In this document: piece after piece, positions 8,924 to 17,285 of the stretch | Layout of the letters: every line of letters begins with the position of its first letter | Position numbering within the stretch: the stretch's first letter is position 1 | Origin: Flavisolibacter sp. | GTDB lineage: Bacteria > Bacteroidota > Bacteroidia > Chitinophagales > Chitinophagaceae | NCBI GenBank assembly: GCA_028288675.1 | Contig: JAQBNG010000234.1 | Coordinates: 1 to 37,331, forward strand | Direction: 5' to 3' | DNA: 37,331 bases | Notes under the pieces: model-generated | Databases searched by the model: none | Told to the model about the DNA's origin: nothing | Seen by the model: the letters and a program-made list of their open reading frames with translations, nothing else | Position numbers and translations under genes: made by a program

Positions 8924-10045
8924 TTGGCTGGAATTTATTTGCACATACCGTTTTGTAAACAGGCTTGCACCTACTGCAACTTTCATTTTACCACATCGCT
9001 CCGGTATAAAGATGAACTGGTACTGGCATTGGCCGAAGAGATAAAAGCCGAAAAAGATTATTTGGGAGGTGAAGAAGTACGTACCATTTATTTTGGTGGG
9101 GGTACGCCAAGCCTTCTTTCTATTTCGGATTTAGGCTTTTTGATTTCTGCTTTAAGGCAACAGTTTCCACTTGCGGATGGTGCTGAAATAACGTTGGAAG
9201 CAAATCCTGACGATATAAATACCGAAAAATTACAGGGATGGAAAACAATTGGCATTACCCGTTTAAGTATTGGGGTGCAATCTTTTTTTGAAGAAGAGCT
9301 GCGCTGGATGAACAGGGCGCATAACAGCCAACAAGCAATAGGCAATTTGCAATTAGCAAGAGAAGTTTTTGAAAATATCACGATGGACCTGATTTACGGC
9401 TCTCCGCTTTTGACGGATGAAATGTGGAAGCAAAATGTAGATAAGGCCATTGGCTTAGGCATCCCTCATCTTTCCTGCTATGCACTTACGGTTGAAGAAA
9501 AAACGCCGCTTCAAAAAAGGATTGATGCACAAACCACTCCTGACATAGATAATGATAAGCAGGCAAGGCAATTTTTATTATTGATGCATTGGCTGCGGGA
9601 AGCTGGCTATGAACATTATGAAGTTTCCAATTTTGCAAAGCCGGGTTTCAGAAGCCGGCATAATTCATCCTACTGGAAAGGTGCTAAGTATTTAGGTTTA
9701 GGGCCTTCGGCACATTCGTTTAATGGAAAAGAAAGAAGGTGGAATATTGCGAATAATACCGTTTACATAAAAGGCATTAATGAGGGGAAGCCGGAACGGG
9801 AAACCGAGGTGCTTACTTCAACTCAACACCTCAACGAAACCCTTATGATTTCTTTACGCACAAGTGAAGGAATTGATTTGAATAAGATATCAACAACTTG
9901 GGGTGAAGAAGAACAATTGCGGATACAAAATGGTTTGAAGAAATATATCGGTCATGATTTAATAAGGCTGCAGAATAATCATGCTCAGCTTACTGATGAA
10001 GGCATGTTACGGGCAGATGGTATTGCAGCTGATCTCTTTGTCTGA
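8924..10045 (+). CDS. hemW: HemW, radical SAM heme chaperone
   Basis: The protein is 373 aa and starts with MAGIYLHIPFC, the usual HemW N-terminus, read from a TTG start codon at 8924. The radical-SAM cluster motif is Cys-x3-Cys-x2-Cys (Cys11, Cys15, Cys18), followed by the SAM-binding GGGTPSLL. Later landmarks are ITRLSIGVQSF, YEVSNFA and a HemN_C domain at the C-terminus. HemW is often misnamed oxygen-independent coproporphyrinogen oxidase. It lacks the extra N-terminal segment of HemN and is thought to insert heme into respiratory proteins. It is transcribed away from the barrel gene and converges with hemL. Confidence 0.92.
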   Translation: MAGIYLHIPFCKQACTYCNFHFTTSLRYKDELVLALAEEIKAEKDYLGGEEVRTIYFGGGTPSLLSISDLGFLISALRQQFPLADGAEITLEANPDDINTEKLQGWKTIGITRLSIGVQSFFEEELRWMNRAHNSQQAIGNLQLAREVFENITMDLIYGSPLLTDEMWKQNVDKAIGLGIPHLSCYALTVEEKTPLQKRIDAQTTPDIDNDKQARQFLLLMHWLREAGYEHYEVSNFAKPGFRSRHNSSYWKGAKYLGLGPSAHSFNGKERRWNIANNTVYIKGINEGKPERETEVLTSTQHLNETLMISLRTSEGIDLNKISTTWGEEEQLRIQNGLKKYIGHDLIRLQNNHAQLTDEGMLRADGIAADLFV

Positions 10046-10098
10046 ACTGGAATTTATGGGATGAGCGGGATTGGCAGGATAAAGTTTTCATCCACCAA

Positions 10099-11394
10099 TC
10101 ACAAAGCTCCAAGTTCAGTTATACTCTCCCTCGCCGCCTCAATTGTTGTATCCAAATCGTCCTTACTTAATGCATTACTCATAAACCAGCTTTCAAAAGC
10201 AGACGGCGGCAAATAAATTCCTCTATCAAGCATAGAATGAAAAAATTTGCTGAAGAAAGCATTATCAGCTGATGAAGCAGAGGCAAAATTGGTTACGGGT
10301 TCTGCACTAAAATGAACAGAGATCATACTACCCATATGGTTAATAACAAAAGGAAGGTTTGAAGCTTCCAACACCTTTTGCAAGCCATTTTTAAGATACG
10401 TTCCTTTTTGTTCCAGCTCAGTATAAATGGATGGAGTTGCTTTTAAATGAGATAGCAATGTATAACCGGCAATCATCGCCAAAGGATTACCACTAAGTGT
10501 TCCGGCCTGGTAAACGTTTCCAAGCGGCGCAATGTGTTTCATAATTTCAAGCTTACCGCCAAAAGCACCAACCGGCATACCGGCGCCAATTACTTTTCCA
10601 TAGGTCACTAGATCAGCATCAATGCCCAAACGTTCCTGTGCACCGCCCTTCGCTAACCGAAACCCTGTCATCACCTCATCAAAAATAAAAACAATGCCTT
10701 CTTCAGTACATAGTTTTCGTAAACCCTTCAGGAAACCCTGCTGTGGTAAAATACACCCCATGTTACCGGCAACTGGTTCAATAATGATAGCTGCTATCTC
10801 ACCCTTATTTTCTGCTATTAATTGTTTGACCGCCTCCAAATCATTATAAGCGGCCGTTAATGTATCCGTAGCAACACCAACTGTTACACCCGGCACGGTT
10901 TGAATATTAAGCGTAGCCATTCCACTTCCGCCCTTCACTAAAAACGAATCAGCATGACCATGATAGCAGCCTTCAAACTTGATGATCTTATTTCTACCGG
11001 TATAACCTCTTGCTAAACGAACAGCGCTCATGCAGGCTTCGGTACCGCTGCTTACCATTCTTATTAAATCAACATTGGGTACCATGCTTTTCACCAGTTC
11101 CGCCATATCAACTTCAAGTTCTGTAGGCGCACCAAAAGAAGTTGAATCCAGCACTTTTCTTTGTATCGCTTCAATCACCGGTTCAAAGGCATGACCGAGG
11201 ATCATTGGCCCCCATGAAGCTATGTAATCAATGTATTTATTTCCGTCAACATCATAGAGGTATGCGCCTTTAGCCCTCTGCATAAAAAGCGGTGTGCCAC
11301 CAACACTTTTAAAGGCACGAACGGGAGAGTTAACGCCTCCGGGAATAGAGGTTTGGGCACGATTAAAAAGTTCTTTGCTTTTGAAAATATTCAT
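10099..11394 (-). CDS. hemL: HemL, glutamate-1-semialdehyde 2,1-aminomutase
   Basis: HemL converts glutamate-1-semialdehyde into 5-aminolevulinate with PLP/PMP, the second step of the C5 heme pathway. The 431-aa protein has the class-III aminotransferase fold. The PLP-binding lysine is Lys267 in [11 protein letters not shown], the cofactor-contacting FDEVMTGFR lies around residues 238-245, and the phosphate-site SSGTEA around 115-120. The N-terminal [18 protein letters not shown] is diagnostic for HemL. It is the last gene of the heme operon and follows the Uma2 gene by 50 bases. Its substrate is made by HemA, encoded at the far end of the same cluster. Confidence 0.96.
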   Translation of the reverse strand: MNIFKSKELFNRAQTSIPGGVNSPVRAFKSVGGTPLFMQRAKGAYLYDVDGNKYIDYIASWGPMILGHAFEPVIEAIQRKVLDSTSFGAPTELEVDMAELVKSMVPNVDLIRMVSSGTEACMSAVRLARGYTGRNKIIKFEGCYHGHADSFLVKGGSGMATLNIQTVPGVTVGVATDTLTAAYNDLEAVKQLIAENKGEIAAIIIEPVAGNMGCILPQQGFLKGLRKLCTEEGIVFIFDEVMTGFRLAKGGAQERLGIDADLVTYGKVIGAGMPVGAFGGKLEIMKHIAPLGNVYQAGTLSGNPLAMIAGYTLLSHLKATPSIYTELEQKGTYLKNGLQKVLEASNLPFVINHMGSMISVHFSAEPVTNFASASSADNAFFSKFFHSMLDRGIYLPPSAFESWFMSNALSKDDLDTTIEAARESITELGAL

Positions 11395-11444
11395 GAGAAA
11401 TGATTGAACGGAGAGTGGCTTGTTGGACTATTGATGAATTTCAG

Positions 11445-12026
11445 CTATTCGGGTCGGGGGAGCTGAACCCTGTAATAAACATCAGCAAAAGAAAGTATAT
11501 AATTAATGCTGGCAAGATGAAGCTGTTTATCAGCCAGAGCATATTTGTCGAATTTCCAAAGGCCATCAGACTGGCGACGAATTACTTCAATAGCATACTC
11601 CCTGGAATCAATCAAAATGTATTCCTGCAAAGACGGAATCTGCTGGTAATAAAAAAACTTGTAGCCCCTGTCTATCTTCTCTGTGCCTTCGCTTATCACT
11701 TCAAAAATCACAACTGGATTAAGTAAAGTATCAAAAATATCAGGCTGCATTTGAGTAGCACCGCAAACAATTGTAGCATCGGGATAAAAATAGCTTTTTG
11801 CAGTAGGTGTGGTTACCCTAAAATCAGAAGGAAAAATGTCGCAGCCCTTTCCTTTAAAGAAGGAGCCCACTTCCCGAATAAGATTGGAAACAATCTGATT
11901 GTGCTCCCTTGAAGCACCAGCCATTGCCACAATATTGCCGCCAACGTATTCATGCTTTTCCTCAGCCGCTTCTTCCTGTAAGAGGTAATCTTCAACCGAA
12001 ACATAGTTTAAAGCAGGTGATGCCAT
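11445..12026 (-). CDS. Uma2 family (DUF820) putative restriction endonuclease-like protein
   Basis: The 193-aa protein matches the Uma2/DUF820 family, which has a PD-(D/E)xK nuclease fold. The motif parts are YFYPDATIV (Asp83), FEVISEGTEKIDRGYK (Glu109 and Lys123) and the N-terminal EEKHEYVGGNIVAMAGAS. Members are numerous in cyanobacteria and Bacteroidota and have no firmly assigned physiological role. It lies between hemB and hemL on the same strand with short gaps (70 and 50 bases), which makes it a likely passenger in the operon. The final active-site region is slightly non-standard (SEGTEKIDRGYK, where family members usually have SPST...DRG.K). Confidence 0.85.
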   Translation of the reverse strand: MASPALNYVSVEDYLLQEEAAEEKHEYVGGNIVAMAGASREHNQIVSNLIREVGSFFKGKGCDIFPSDFRVTTPTAKSYFYPDATIVCGATQMQPDIFDTLLNPVVIFEVISEGTEKIDRGYKFFYYQQIPSLQEYILIDSREYAIEVIRRQSDGLWKFDKYALADKQLHLASINYILSFADVYYRVQLPRPE

Positions 12027-12096
12027 AATGTGGTTTTACAACTTCAAATTTACAATCCGTTTGTTTAACAGACATTTCATTTCTTTAAGAAATGGC

Positions 12097-13071
12097 TTAA
12101 GAAAGCAGCCTCGCTGCATCCTTTGCAAAATAGGTTGCTATTAAATCAGCCCCTGCCCTTTTAATACAAGTCAGTGTTTCTATGATGGCTTTGTCTTCAT
12201 TAATCCAACCCATTTTAGCAGCAGCTTTTATCATAGCATATTCGCCGCTGATGTTGTAAACGCTTACCGGAACATCCACCGCGTTTTTTACTTCGCGAAC
12301 AATATCAAGGTATGGCAATCCTGGTTTTACCATCACAATGTCAGCTCCTTCTTCTACGTCCATCAACGCTTCTTTTATTGCTTCAGTGCGATTGGCATAA
12401 TCCATTTGATACGTCTTTTTATCGCCAAAGCCAGGAGCAGAATCTAATGCATCGCGGAAGGGTCCATAAAAGCAGGAAGCATATTTTGCGCTATAGGCCA
12501 TGATGCCGGTTCTGGTAAAATTATTTTGCTCTAAACCGAGGCGGATAGCACCTATGCGACCATCCATCATATCGCTTGGTGCTACCATGTCGGCACCAGC
12601 TTCAGCATGGGAGATGCTCATTTTTACCAGTGCTTCTACAGTTTGGTCGTTGACGATTTCACCATCCTTTACAATACCATCGTGACCATATGATGAATAA
12701 GGATCAAGCGCCACATCAGTCATTATATACATTTCGGGAACGGCGTCTTTAATTGCTTTAATGCTGCGCTGCATCAGGCCATCTTTGTTCCATGCTTCTT
12801 TACCAGTATTGTCCTTTAAATCGTCCTTGCATTTAATAAAAAGAAGAACCGATTTTATACCTATACTCCAGAGTTCTTTCACTTCTTTTACAGTAAGGTC
12901 AATGCTCCTTCGATAATAATTAGGCATGGAAGCAATCTCTGTTAGAATGCCTTCGCCTTCATCAATAAAAAGTGGTGCAATGAAGTCGTTTGGCGTTATG
13001 ATTGTTTCTGCCACCAGGCTGCGGATGGCCGGTGAACTGCGGAGGATACGTGGACGTTGGTGTAATATCAT
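12097..13071 (-). CDS. hemB: HemB, delta-aminolevulinic acid dehydratase (porphobilinogen synthase)
   Basis: HemB condenses two 5-aminolevulinates into porphobilinogen. The 324-aa protein has both Schiff-base lysines: Lys196 in SAKYASCFYGPFRDA and Lys249 in VMVKPGLPYLD. The metal-site segment reads DVALDPYSSYGHDG, with aspartates where zinc-dependent enzymes carry three cysteines. This is therefore the magnesium/zinc-independent type. It follows the toxin gene by 3 bases and precedes the Uma2 gene, and was very likely co-transcribed from hemA originally. Confidence 0.96.
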   Translation of the reverse strand: MILHQRPRILRSSPAIRSLVAETIITPNDFIAPLFIDEGEGILTEIASMPNYYRRSIDLTVKEVKELWSIGIKSVLLFIKCKDDLKDNTGKEAWNKDGLMQRSIKAIKDAVPEMYIMTDVALDPYSSYGHDGIVKDGEIVNDQTVEALVKMSISHAEAGADMVAPSDMMDGRIGAIRLGLEQNNFTRTGIMAYSAKYASCFYGPFRDALDSAPGFGDKKTYQMDYANRTEAIKEALMDVEEGADIVMVKPGLPYLDIVREVKNAVDVPVSVYNISGEYAMIKAAAKMGWINEDKAIIETLTCIKRAGADLIATYFAKDAARLLS

Positions 13072-13074
13072 TTA

Positions 13075-13377
13075 TTAGATTCGGTTTAAAATATAATCCG
13101 GGTCTCTATAGTTATTGTGAAATGCAATAACTCTTACTTCATCTTCCTTGGTGGCAAAAATGATGGAGTAGGGAAAGTTTTTTAAAGAAAGGCTTCTGAC
13201 TATTTGGCTATCGCCAAAAAAAGAATAGTGCTGAGGATTTACGTCAAGAAAATCGAATGAAGATTCTACTAAATCTAAAAACCGTTTAGCAGTCCCAGGA
13301 CTTTTGTCAACATAATATTTCAAAGCTTCAGCAACTTCTTTTTGTGTGAGCGAGGTGATTACTAGCTTATACTTCAT
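13075..13377 (-). CDS. RelE/ParE-type toxin
   Basis: The 100-aa protein resembles RelE/ParE plasmid-stabilisation toxins: MKYKLVITSLTQKEVAEAL at the N-terminus, a helical hairpin with SPGTAKRFLDLVESS, and a C-terminal strand run with FPYSIIFATKEDEVRVIAFHN. RelE members cut mRNA on the ribosome, while ParE members poison gyrase; I cannot say which applies. Its ATG overlaps the antitoxin stop codon by 4 bases (ATGA), a classic coupled arrangement. It ends 3 bases before hemB, so toxin and heme enzyme are tightly linked. Confidence 0.82.
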   Translation of the reverse strand: MKYKLVITSLTQKEVAEALKYYVDKSPGTAKRFLDLVESSFDFLDVNPQHYSFFGDSQIVRSLSLKNFPYSIIFATKEDEVRVIAFHNNYRDPDYILNRI

Positions 13378-13604
13378 TTCAACTGTGCTTTGAGCAAAGC
13401 CAAAGATTCCTCTTTTGACAATCCCTTTTCGCCTGATGTTTCAAAATCACTCAACCTCTTTTCATACTTCGCAACATCCTCTTTTGAAACGGTATAGTTT
13501 GCGAAAGCGAGTTTCCGGGTAAATTCCACAAGTTCCCCGGCAATTTCATCATCGGCCTTCACTAAAAATTCCATCACCTCCATTTTTATTTCTGCAGTAC
13601 TCAT
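13374..13604 (-). CDS. Small antitoxin-like protein paired with the RelE/ParE toxin
   Basis: The 76-aa, acidic, mostly helical protein is encoded directly before the toxin with a 4-base overlap. No strong DNA-binding motif is obvious. The C-terminal half (for example EKGLSKEESLALLKAQL) resembles the short toxin-wrapping tails of addiction-module antitoxins in Bacteroidota. The antitoxin call depends mainly on position and size. It lies 34 bases after hemF. Confidence 0.7.
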   Translation of the reverse strand: MSTAEIKMEVMEFLVKADDEIAGELVEFTRKLAFANYTVSKEDVAKYEKRLSDFETSGEKGLSKEESLALLKAQLK

Positions 13605-13638
13605 AAAATGATTTTTTCAAATTTACAAAATAACTTTC

Positions 13639-14550
13639 CTATACCCAATCCCGCGGATGCAAACAAGCTTGTAACAATTTGTCTTCTTCGCTACCAGGCT
13701 TAGGTTGATAATTATATTCAAAACGTACGGTTGGTGGAAGGCTCATTAAAATACTTTCTGTTCGTCCGTTTGTCTTTAATCCAAACAAGGTTCCTCTGTC
13801 ATGCACCAAATTAAATTCTACGTATCGGCCCCTGCGTATTTCCTGCCAGTGTTTATGTTCAGCAGTGTAAGGCAGGTCTTTTCGCTTTTCAACAACGGGG
13901 AGATAGGCTTCTGTAAATGCATTACCGCAACTCTTACCAAGGTTAAACAAGAAGCTTACGTCCTGCTTTTCATTAGGGCGGAGATGGTCGTAAAATATAC
14001 CACCAATCCCTCTTCGTTCATTATTTCGATGAGTGTTTACAAAATAATTATCGCAGTTTTTTTTGAACTTATGATAGAACGATGCGTCGAAGCTGTCGCA
14101 TACGTTTTTATAGGTTTGATGAAAATGTTTAGCATCTTCTTCAAATAAATAGTAGGGAGTAAGATCAGTACCGCCACCAAACCAGCGGTCGATTACCTCA
14201 TCATTTTCGTTGTATAGTTCAAACATCCGGTAATTGCAATGTACTGTTGGTACAAAAGGATTAAGCGGATGAAGAACGAGTGACAAACCAGCAGCAAACC
14301 AGCTATCTCCTTCGATACCTAATCCCTTTCGCATAGCATCAGTCACATCACCAAAAACGACTGAAGTGTTTACACCACCTTTTTCAAACACAGCGCCATC
14401 AGCAATCACTCTTGTTTTACCGCCACCACCTTCCGGCCTTGCCCATGCATCTTCTAAAAACTTTGCTTTGCCATCAGCCTCTTCCAATGCGGCACAAATA
14501 CGGTTTTGCAAATCATGTATATATTCTATCCAGGATTCTTTGATGTTCAT
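13639..14550 (-). CDS. hemF: HemF, oxygen-dependent coproporphyrinogen-III oxidase
   Basis: HemF uses molecular oxygen to decarboxylate two propionates of coproporphyrinogen III to vinyl groups, giving protoporphyrinogen IX. The 303-aa protein has the usual landmarks: the conserved histidines His94 and His104 (VPTVHCNYRMFE), the signature WFGGGTDLTPYY (residues 123-134), and EDAKHFH following it. It starts 14 bases after hemE. The use of the oxygen-dependent enzyme, with no HemN in the window, suggests an aerobic lifestyle. Confidence 0.96.
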   Translation of the reverse strand: MNIKESWIEYIHDLQNRICAALEEADGKAKFLEDAWARPEGGGGKTRVIADGAVFEKGGVNTSVVFGDVTDAMRKGLGIEGDSWFAAGLSLVLHPLNPFVPTVHCNYRMFELYNENDEVIDRWFGGGTDLTPYYLFEEDAKHFHQTYKNVCDSFDASFYHKFKKNCDNYFVNTHRNNERRGIGGIFYDHLRPNEKQDVSFLFNLGKSCGNAFTEAYLPVVEKRKDLPYTAEHKHWQEIRRGRYVEFNLVHDRGTLFGLKTNGRTESILMSLPPTVRFEYNYQPKPGSEEDKLLQACLHPRDWV

Positions 14551-14564
14551 TTACCTTTTACTTA

Positions 14565-15599
14565 TTAATTCTGACGATACTCTTTCACCGCATCTACAAA
14601 CGCTTTTGCATGGTCAACAGGAACATTTGGCGTGATGCCGTGCCCAAGATTGGCTATGTAATTCCGGGTGCCAAATTCATCAATCATTTCTTTTACCCAC
14701 TGCTTTATTTGCGGAATAGGCGCCAGCAGTTTTGCAGGATCGAAGTTGCCTTGAAGTGTTATGTTATTGCCTGCCAATTCCCTTGCTTTCTGTGGCGTGA
14801 TAGTCCAATCTATACCAATGCCAGATGCGCTGCTTTTACTTAAATCTTCCAGTGCATGCCAGGTGCCCTTCGGAAATAAAATAACCGGCGCACTGCCACT
14901 TACCGCATCGGAAATCTGCAACAAATATGGCTGTGCAAAAGTTTTAAAATCCTGCGGCGACAAAGAGCCTGCCCAGCTATCAAACACCTGCACCACATCG
15001 GCGCCGGCTGCGGCTTGTGCTTTCAAATAATCAATTGTAATAGTGGTTATCTTCTGTAAAAGTGCATGTGCAAGTTCCGGTTGCGTGTAAGCGAACTGCT
15101 TTGCTTTATCCCAGGTTTTACTGCCCTTACCTTCTACCATGTAACAAAGAATTGTCCAGGGCGCACCGGCAAAACCAATCAGCGGCACACGGCCATTCAA
15201 TTCTTTTTTTGTTAACGATAAAGCATCTAATACATATTTTAAATGATGCGCAGCATCGGCTGTATTTAATGCATCAATATCTTTTTCAGATTGTATCACT
15301 TTTGGCAATGATGGCCCTTTGCCTTCTTCCATCAAAACCTCTAAACCCATTGCCTGGGGTATTACTAAAATATCAGAAAAAATGATGGCTGCATCTACGC
15401 CTACCTGGTCAATAGGTTGCAACGTAATTTGAGTGGCCAGCTCCGGTGTTTGCACACGGGTAAAGAAATCATATTTGTTACGCAGCTTAATGTAATCAGG
15501 TAAATATCTACCTGCCTGCCGCATCATCCACACCGGAGGCCGTTCTACTTTTTCTTTGCGAAGGGCCCGTAAAAGCAAATCGTTTTTTAAATCAATCAT
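14565..15599 (-). CDS. hemE: HemE, uroporphyrinogen decarboxylase
   Basis: HemE removes four acetate carboxyls from uroporphyrinogen III to give coproporphyrinogen III. The 344-aa protein has the N-terminal signature [16 protein letters not shown] with Arg27 and Arg31 in the active site, the catalytic Asp76 in [14 protein letters not shown], and the C-terminal [14 protein letters not shown]. Length and motifs are standard. It lies between hemD and hemF; the 71-base gap before it holds an inverted repeat. Confidence 0.96.
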   Translation of the reverse strand: MIDLKNDLLLRALRKEKVERPPVWMMRQAGRYLPDYIKLRNKYDFFTRVQTPELATQITLQPIDQVGVDAAIIFSDILVIPQAMGLEVLMEEGKGPSLPKVIQSEKDIDALNTADAAHHLKYVLDALSLTKKELNGRVPLIGFAGAPWTILCYMVEGKGSKTWDKAKQFAYTQPELAHALLQKITTITIDYLKAQAAAGADVVQVFDSWAGSLSPQDFKTFAQPYLLQISDAVSGSAPVILFPKGTWHALEDLSKSSASGIGIDWTITPQKARELAGNNITLQGNFDPAKLLAPIPQIKQWVKEMIDEFGTRNYIANLGHGITPNVPVDHAKAFVDAVKEYRQN

Positions 15600-15611
15600 G
15601 TTTTCTTTTTA

Positions 15612-15672
15612 AAACCTATGAGGTTTGCAGAATGTCTAAAGTTTAAAGGAACTAACCAAACCTTATAGATTT
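15612..15672. repeat. Imperfect inverted repeat between hemD and hemE
   Basis: AAACCTATGAGGTTT (15612-15626) and AAACCTTATAGATTT (15658-15672) are inverted copies with two mismatches, separated by 31 bases. The left arm is itself a palindrome (AAACCT-ATG-AGGTTT). The right arm overlaps the hemD stop codon. It may fold in the mRNA between the two genes. It looks like a mobile or REP-like intergenic element, but no second copy is in the window. Confidence 0.5.
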
Positions 15673-16372
15673 AGGCTTTGGCTACGTAAGCTACCGCCTG
15701 TTTTGCCAGCTCATTTTTATCCGCGGTTTGTGCAATTATAATTTTGTTATCTGCGTATTTCCTGATGGTTTCTTTTGTTGTTTTGCCTATAGCGAATAAC
15801 CGGGTTTGCTGCGGCAGCTTATTCAACTTAAAAAAGCTGTGAACCGCACTTGGACTAAAAAATAAAACCCCTTCGTACTGCCTTGTTAAGAGGTTTTGAA
15901 TTTCTGTTGTCTCATATACAATCACTTCTTCAATCTTCACTCCTTTTGACCGTAATTTCTGAGGCAATTCATCTCTGCGGATATTACCGCAAAAGAAAAC
16001 CGCATTTTCAATTTCATCATCAAGTATCTCCTGGGCCAGGCTTTCCGCATTATCGGCTGTGCCTGTAATTTGTGCAGATGGCAATTTTTCCTGTATAAGT
16101 TTTTTTGTGGTATTGCCCATGCAGTAAATGCGCCAATCAACCGCTACTTTAATTTGATTTGCCACCGCCTCCACCGCATTCATACTTGTGAATACTACGG
16201 TAAGTTTTTTTGTTGATAGTCCCTGAATTTTTTCTGTTAACAGCGGGTCAACAACAGCATTTGTTTCAATAAAAGAAAGTTCTTCAATGACAATATTCTT
16301 CGTTGCCGCTTCTTCCACAACTGCTTTGGCAAGTGGCCGTGTGGTTAACAGGTATTTCTTAGTTTTTTCCAT
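15671..16372 (-). CDS. hemD: HemD, uroporphyrinogen-III synthase
   Basis: HemD closes and inverts ring D of hydroxymethylbilane. The 233-aa protein has the weakly conserved two-lobed HemD layout: YLLTTRPLAKAVVEEA at the N-terminus, VVFTSMNAVEAVANQ near residue 60, and VLFFSPSAVHSFF plus LFAIGKTTKETIRKY in the C-terminal lobe. It starts inside the last codons of hemC (14-base overlap), so translation is probably coupled. Because of this position it is the likely pathway enzyme, unlike the paralogue at 5337-6137. Confidence 0.92.
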   Translation of the reverse strand: MEKTKKYLLTTRPLAKAVVEEAATKNIVIEELSFIETNAVVDPLLTEKIQGLSTKKLTVVFTSMNAVEAVANQIKVAVDWRIYCMGNTTKKLIQEKLPSAQITGTADNAESLAQEILDDEIENAVFFCGNIRRDELPQKLRSKGVKIEEVIVYETTEIQNLLTRQYEGVLFFSPSAVHSFFKLNKLPQQTRLFAIGKTTKETIRKYADNKIIIAQTADKNELAKQAVAYVAKA

Positions 16373-17285
16373 TTCTTATCGAAGTTATAATCTGTCCGGC
16401 CTCACTGCTTTGGAGTAACCTGTTTGCAGCAATTAAACCTAATTCTTTACTGTCTACGCTATCCATCTCTTTTTCTATGTCTATTTTCTTCTTTCCATCT
16501 ACTGAGCAAATATTTCCCTTAAAAACAACTTTGTCCTTTTTTACTTCGGCCAAAGCAGAAATCGGAGTTGAACATCCGCCCATTAACGTATGTAAAAAGT
16601 CGCGTTCAATCTTAGTACATAAAGCAGTGTCATCATCATTAAACGGCTGGCAACTTTGAAGTGGATAATCATCCCCTTCTCTGCATACAACCATTATAGC
16701 TCCTTGCGCAGGGGCCGGCAACATCCAATCTAAATCTATTGATTTTTCAGGCCGTAAATGTATTCGTTCCAAACCTGCTGCAGCGAAGATGGCTCCCTGC
16801 CAATTATGGTCTTCTACCTTACGCAAACGGGTATTTACATTACCACGCAGGTTCTCGACCTTATGAGATGGATAACGATGTAGCCATTGAGCAATTCTCC
16901 TGGTTGAACCTGTTGCGATAGTTGCTTCTGAATTAAAATCGTTGAGGAAATCAATTCCATCTTTATAAACAAAAATATCCTTGTACGATGCTCTTTTTAA
17001 TACAGCAGCTTGTTGTATCCCCTGTGCCAGTTGCGTTGGCACATCTTTCATAGAATGCACCGCGATATCAATTCTGTTATTTAATAAAGCGGCATCTAAT
17101 GTTTTAGTGAAAATACCTGTTACGTTCAGGGCATATAAGGGAGTTACAGTATCAATATCTCCCTCGCTTTTCATGTAAACTAATTCCGATGGAACACCGG
17201 CTTCCTTCAACAGGCCTTGCACCAATGTAGCCTGCCATACAGCCAACTGGCTGTCTCTTGTGCCAATGCGTAAAATTTGTGACAT
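16359..17285 (-). CDS. hemC: HemC, hydroxymethylbilane synthase (porphobilinogen deaminase)
   Basis: HemC polymerises four porphobilinogens into hydroxymethylbilane. I start it at the ATG at 17285 (308 aa, MSQILRIGTRDSQLAVWQ), because the longer reading adds 16 unconserved residues inside hemA. The dipyrromethane cofactor is attached to Cys238 in LMGGCSTPISAL. The catalytic aspartate is Asp81 in HSMKDVPT, and the substrate-binding arginines lie in GSTRRIAQW. The start codon shares one base with the hemA stop (TAATG), which indicates coupled translation. Confidence 0.96.
   Translation of the reverse strand: MSQILRIGTRDSQLAVWQATLVQGLLKEAGVPSELVYMKSEGDIDTVTPLYALNVTGIFTKTLDAALLNNRIDIAVHSMKDVPTQLAQGIQQAAVLKRASYKDIFVYKDGIDFLNDFNSEATIATGSTRRIAQWLHRYPSHKVENLRGNVNTRLRKVEDHNWQGAIFAAAGLERIHLRPEKSIDLDWMLPAPAQGAIMVVCREGDDYPLQSCQPFNDDDTALCTKIERDFLHTLMGGCSTPISALAEVKKDKVVFKGNICSVDGKKKIDIEKEMDSVDSKELGLIAANRLLQSSEAGQIITSIRNGKN

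Noticed and set aside
8924-10045. Annotation as HemN, oxygen-independent coproporphyrinogen oxidase
   Set aside because: The N-terminus starts directly at the radical-SAM segment, as in HemW, and lacks the HemN-specific N-terminal extension.
11400-11726. Plus-strand open frame of 108 residues opposite the Uma2 gene
   Set aside because: It is antisense to a recognisable Uma2 protein and shows no domain.
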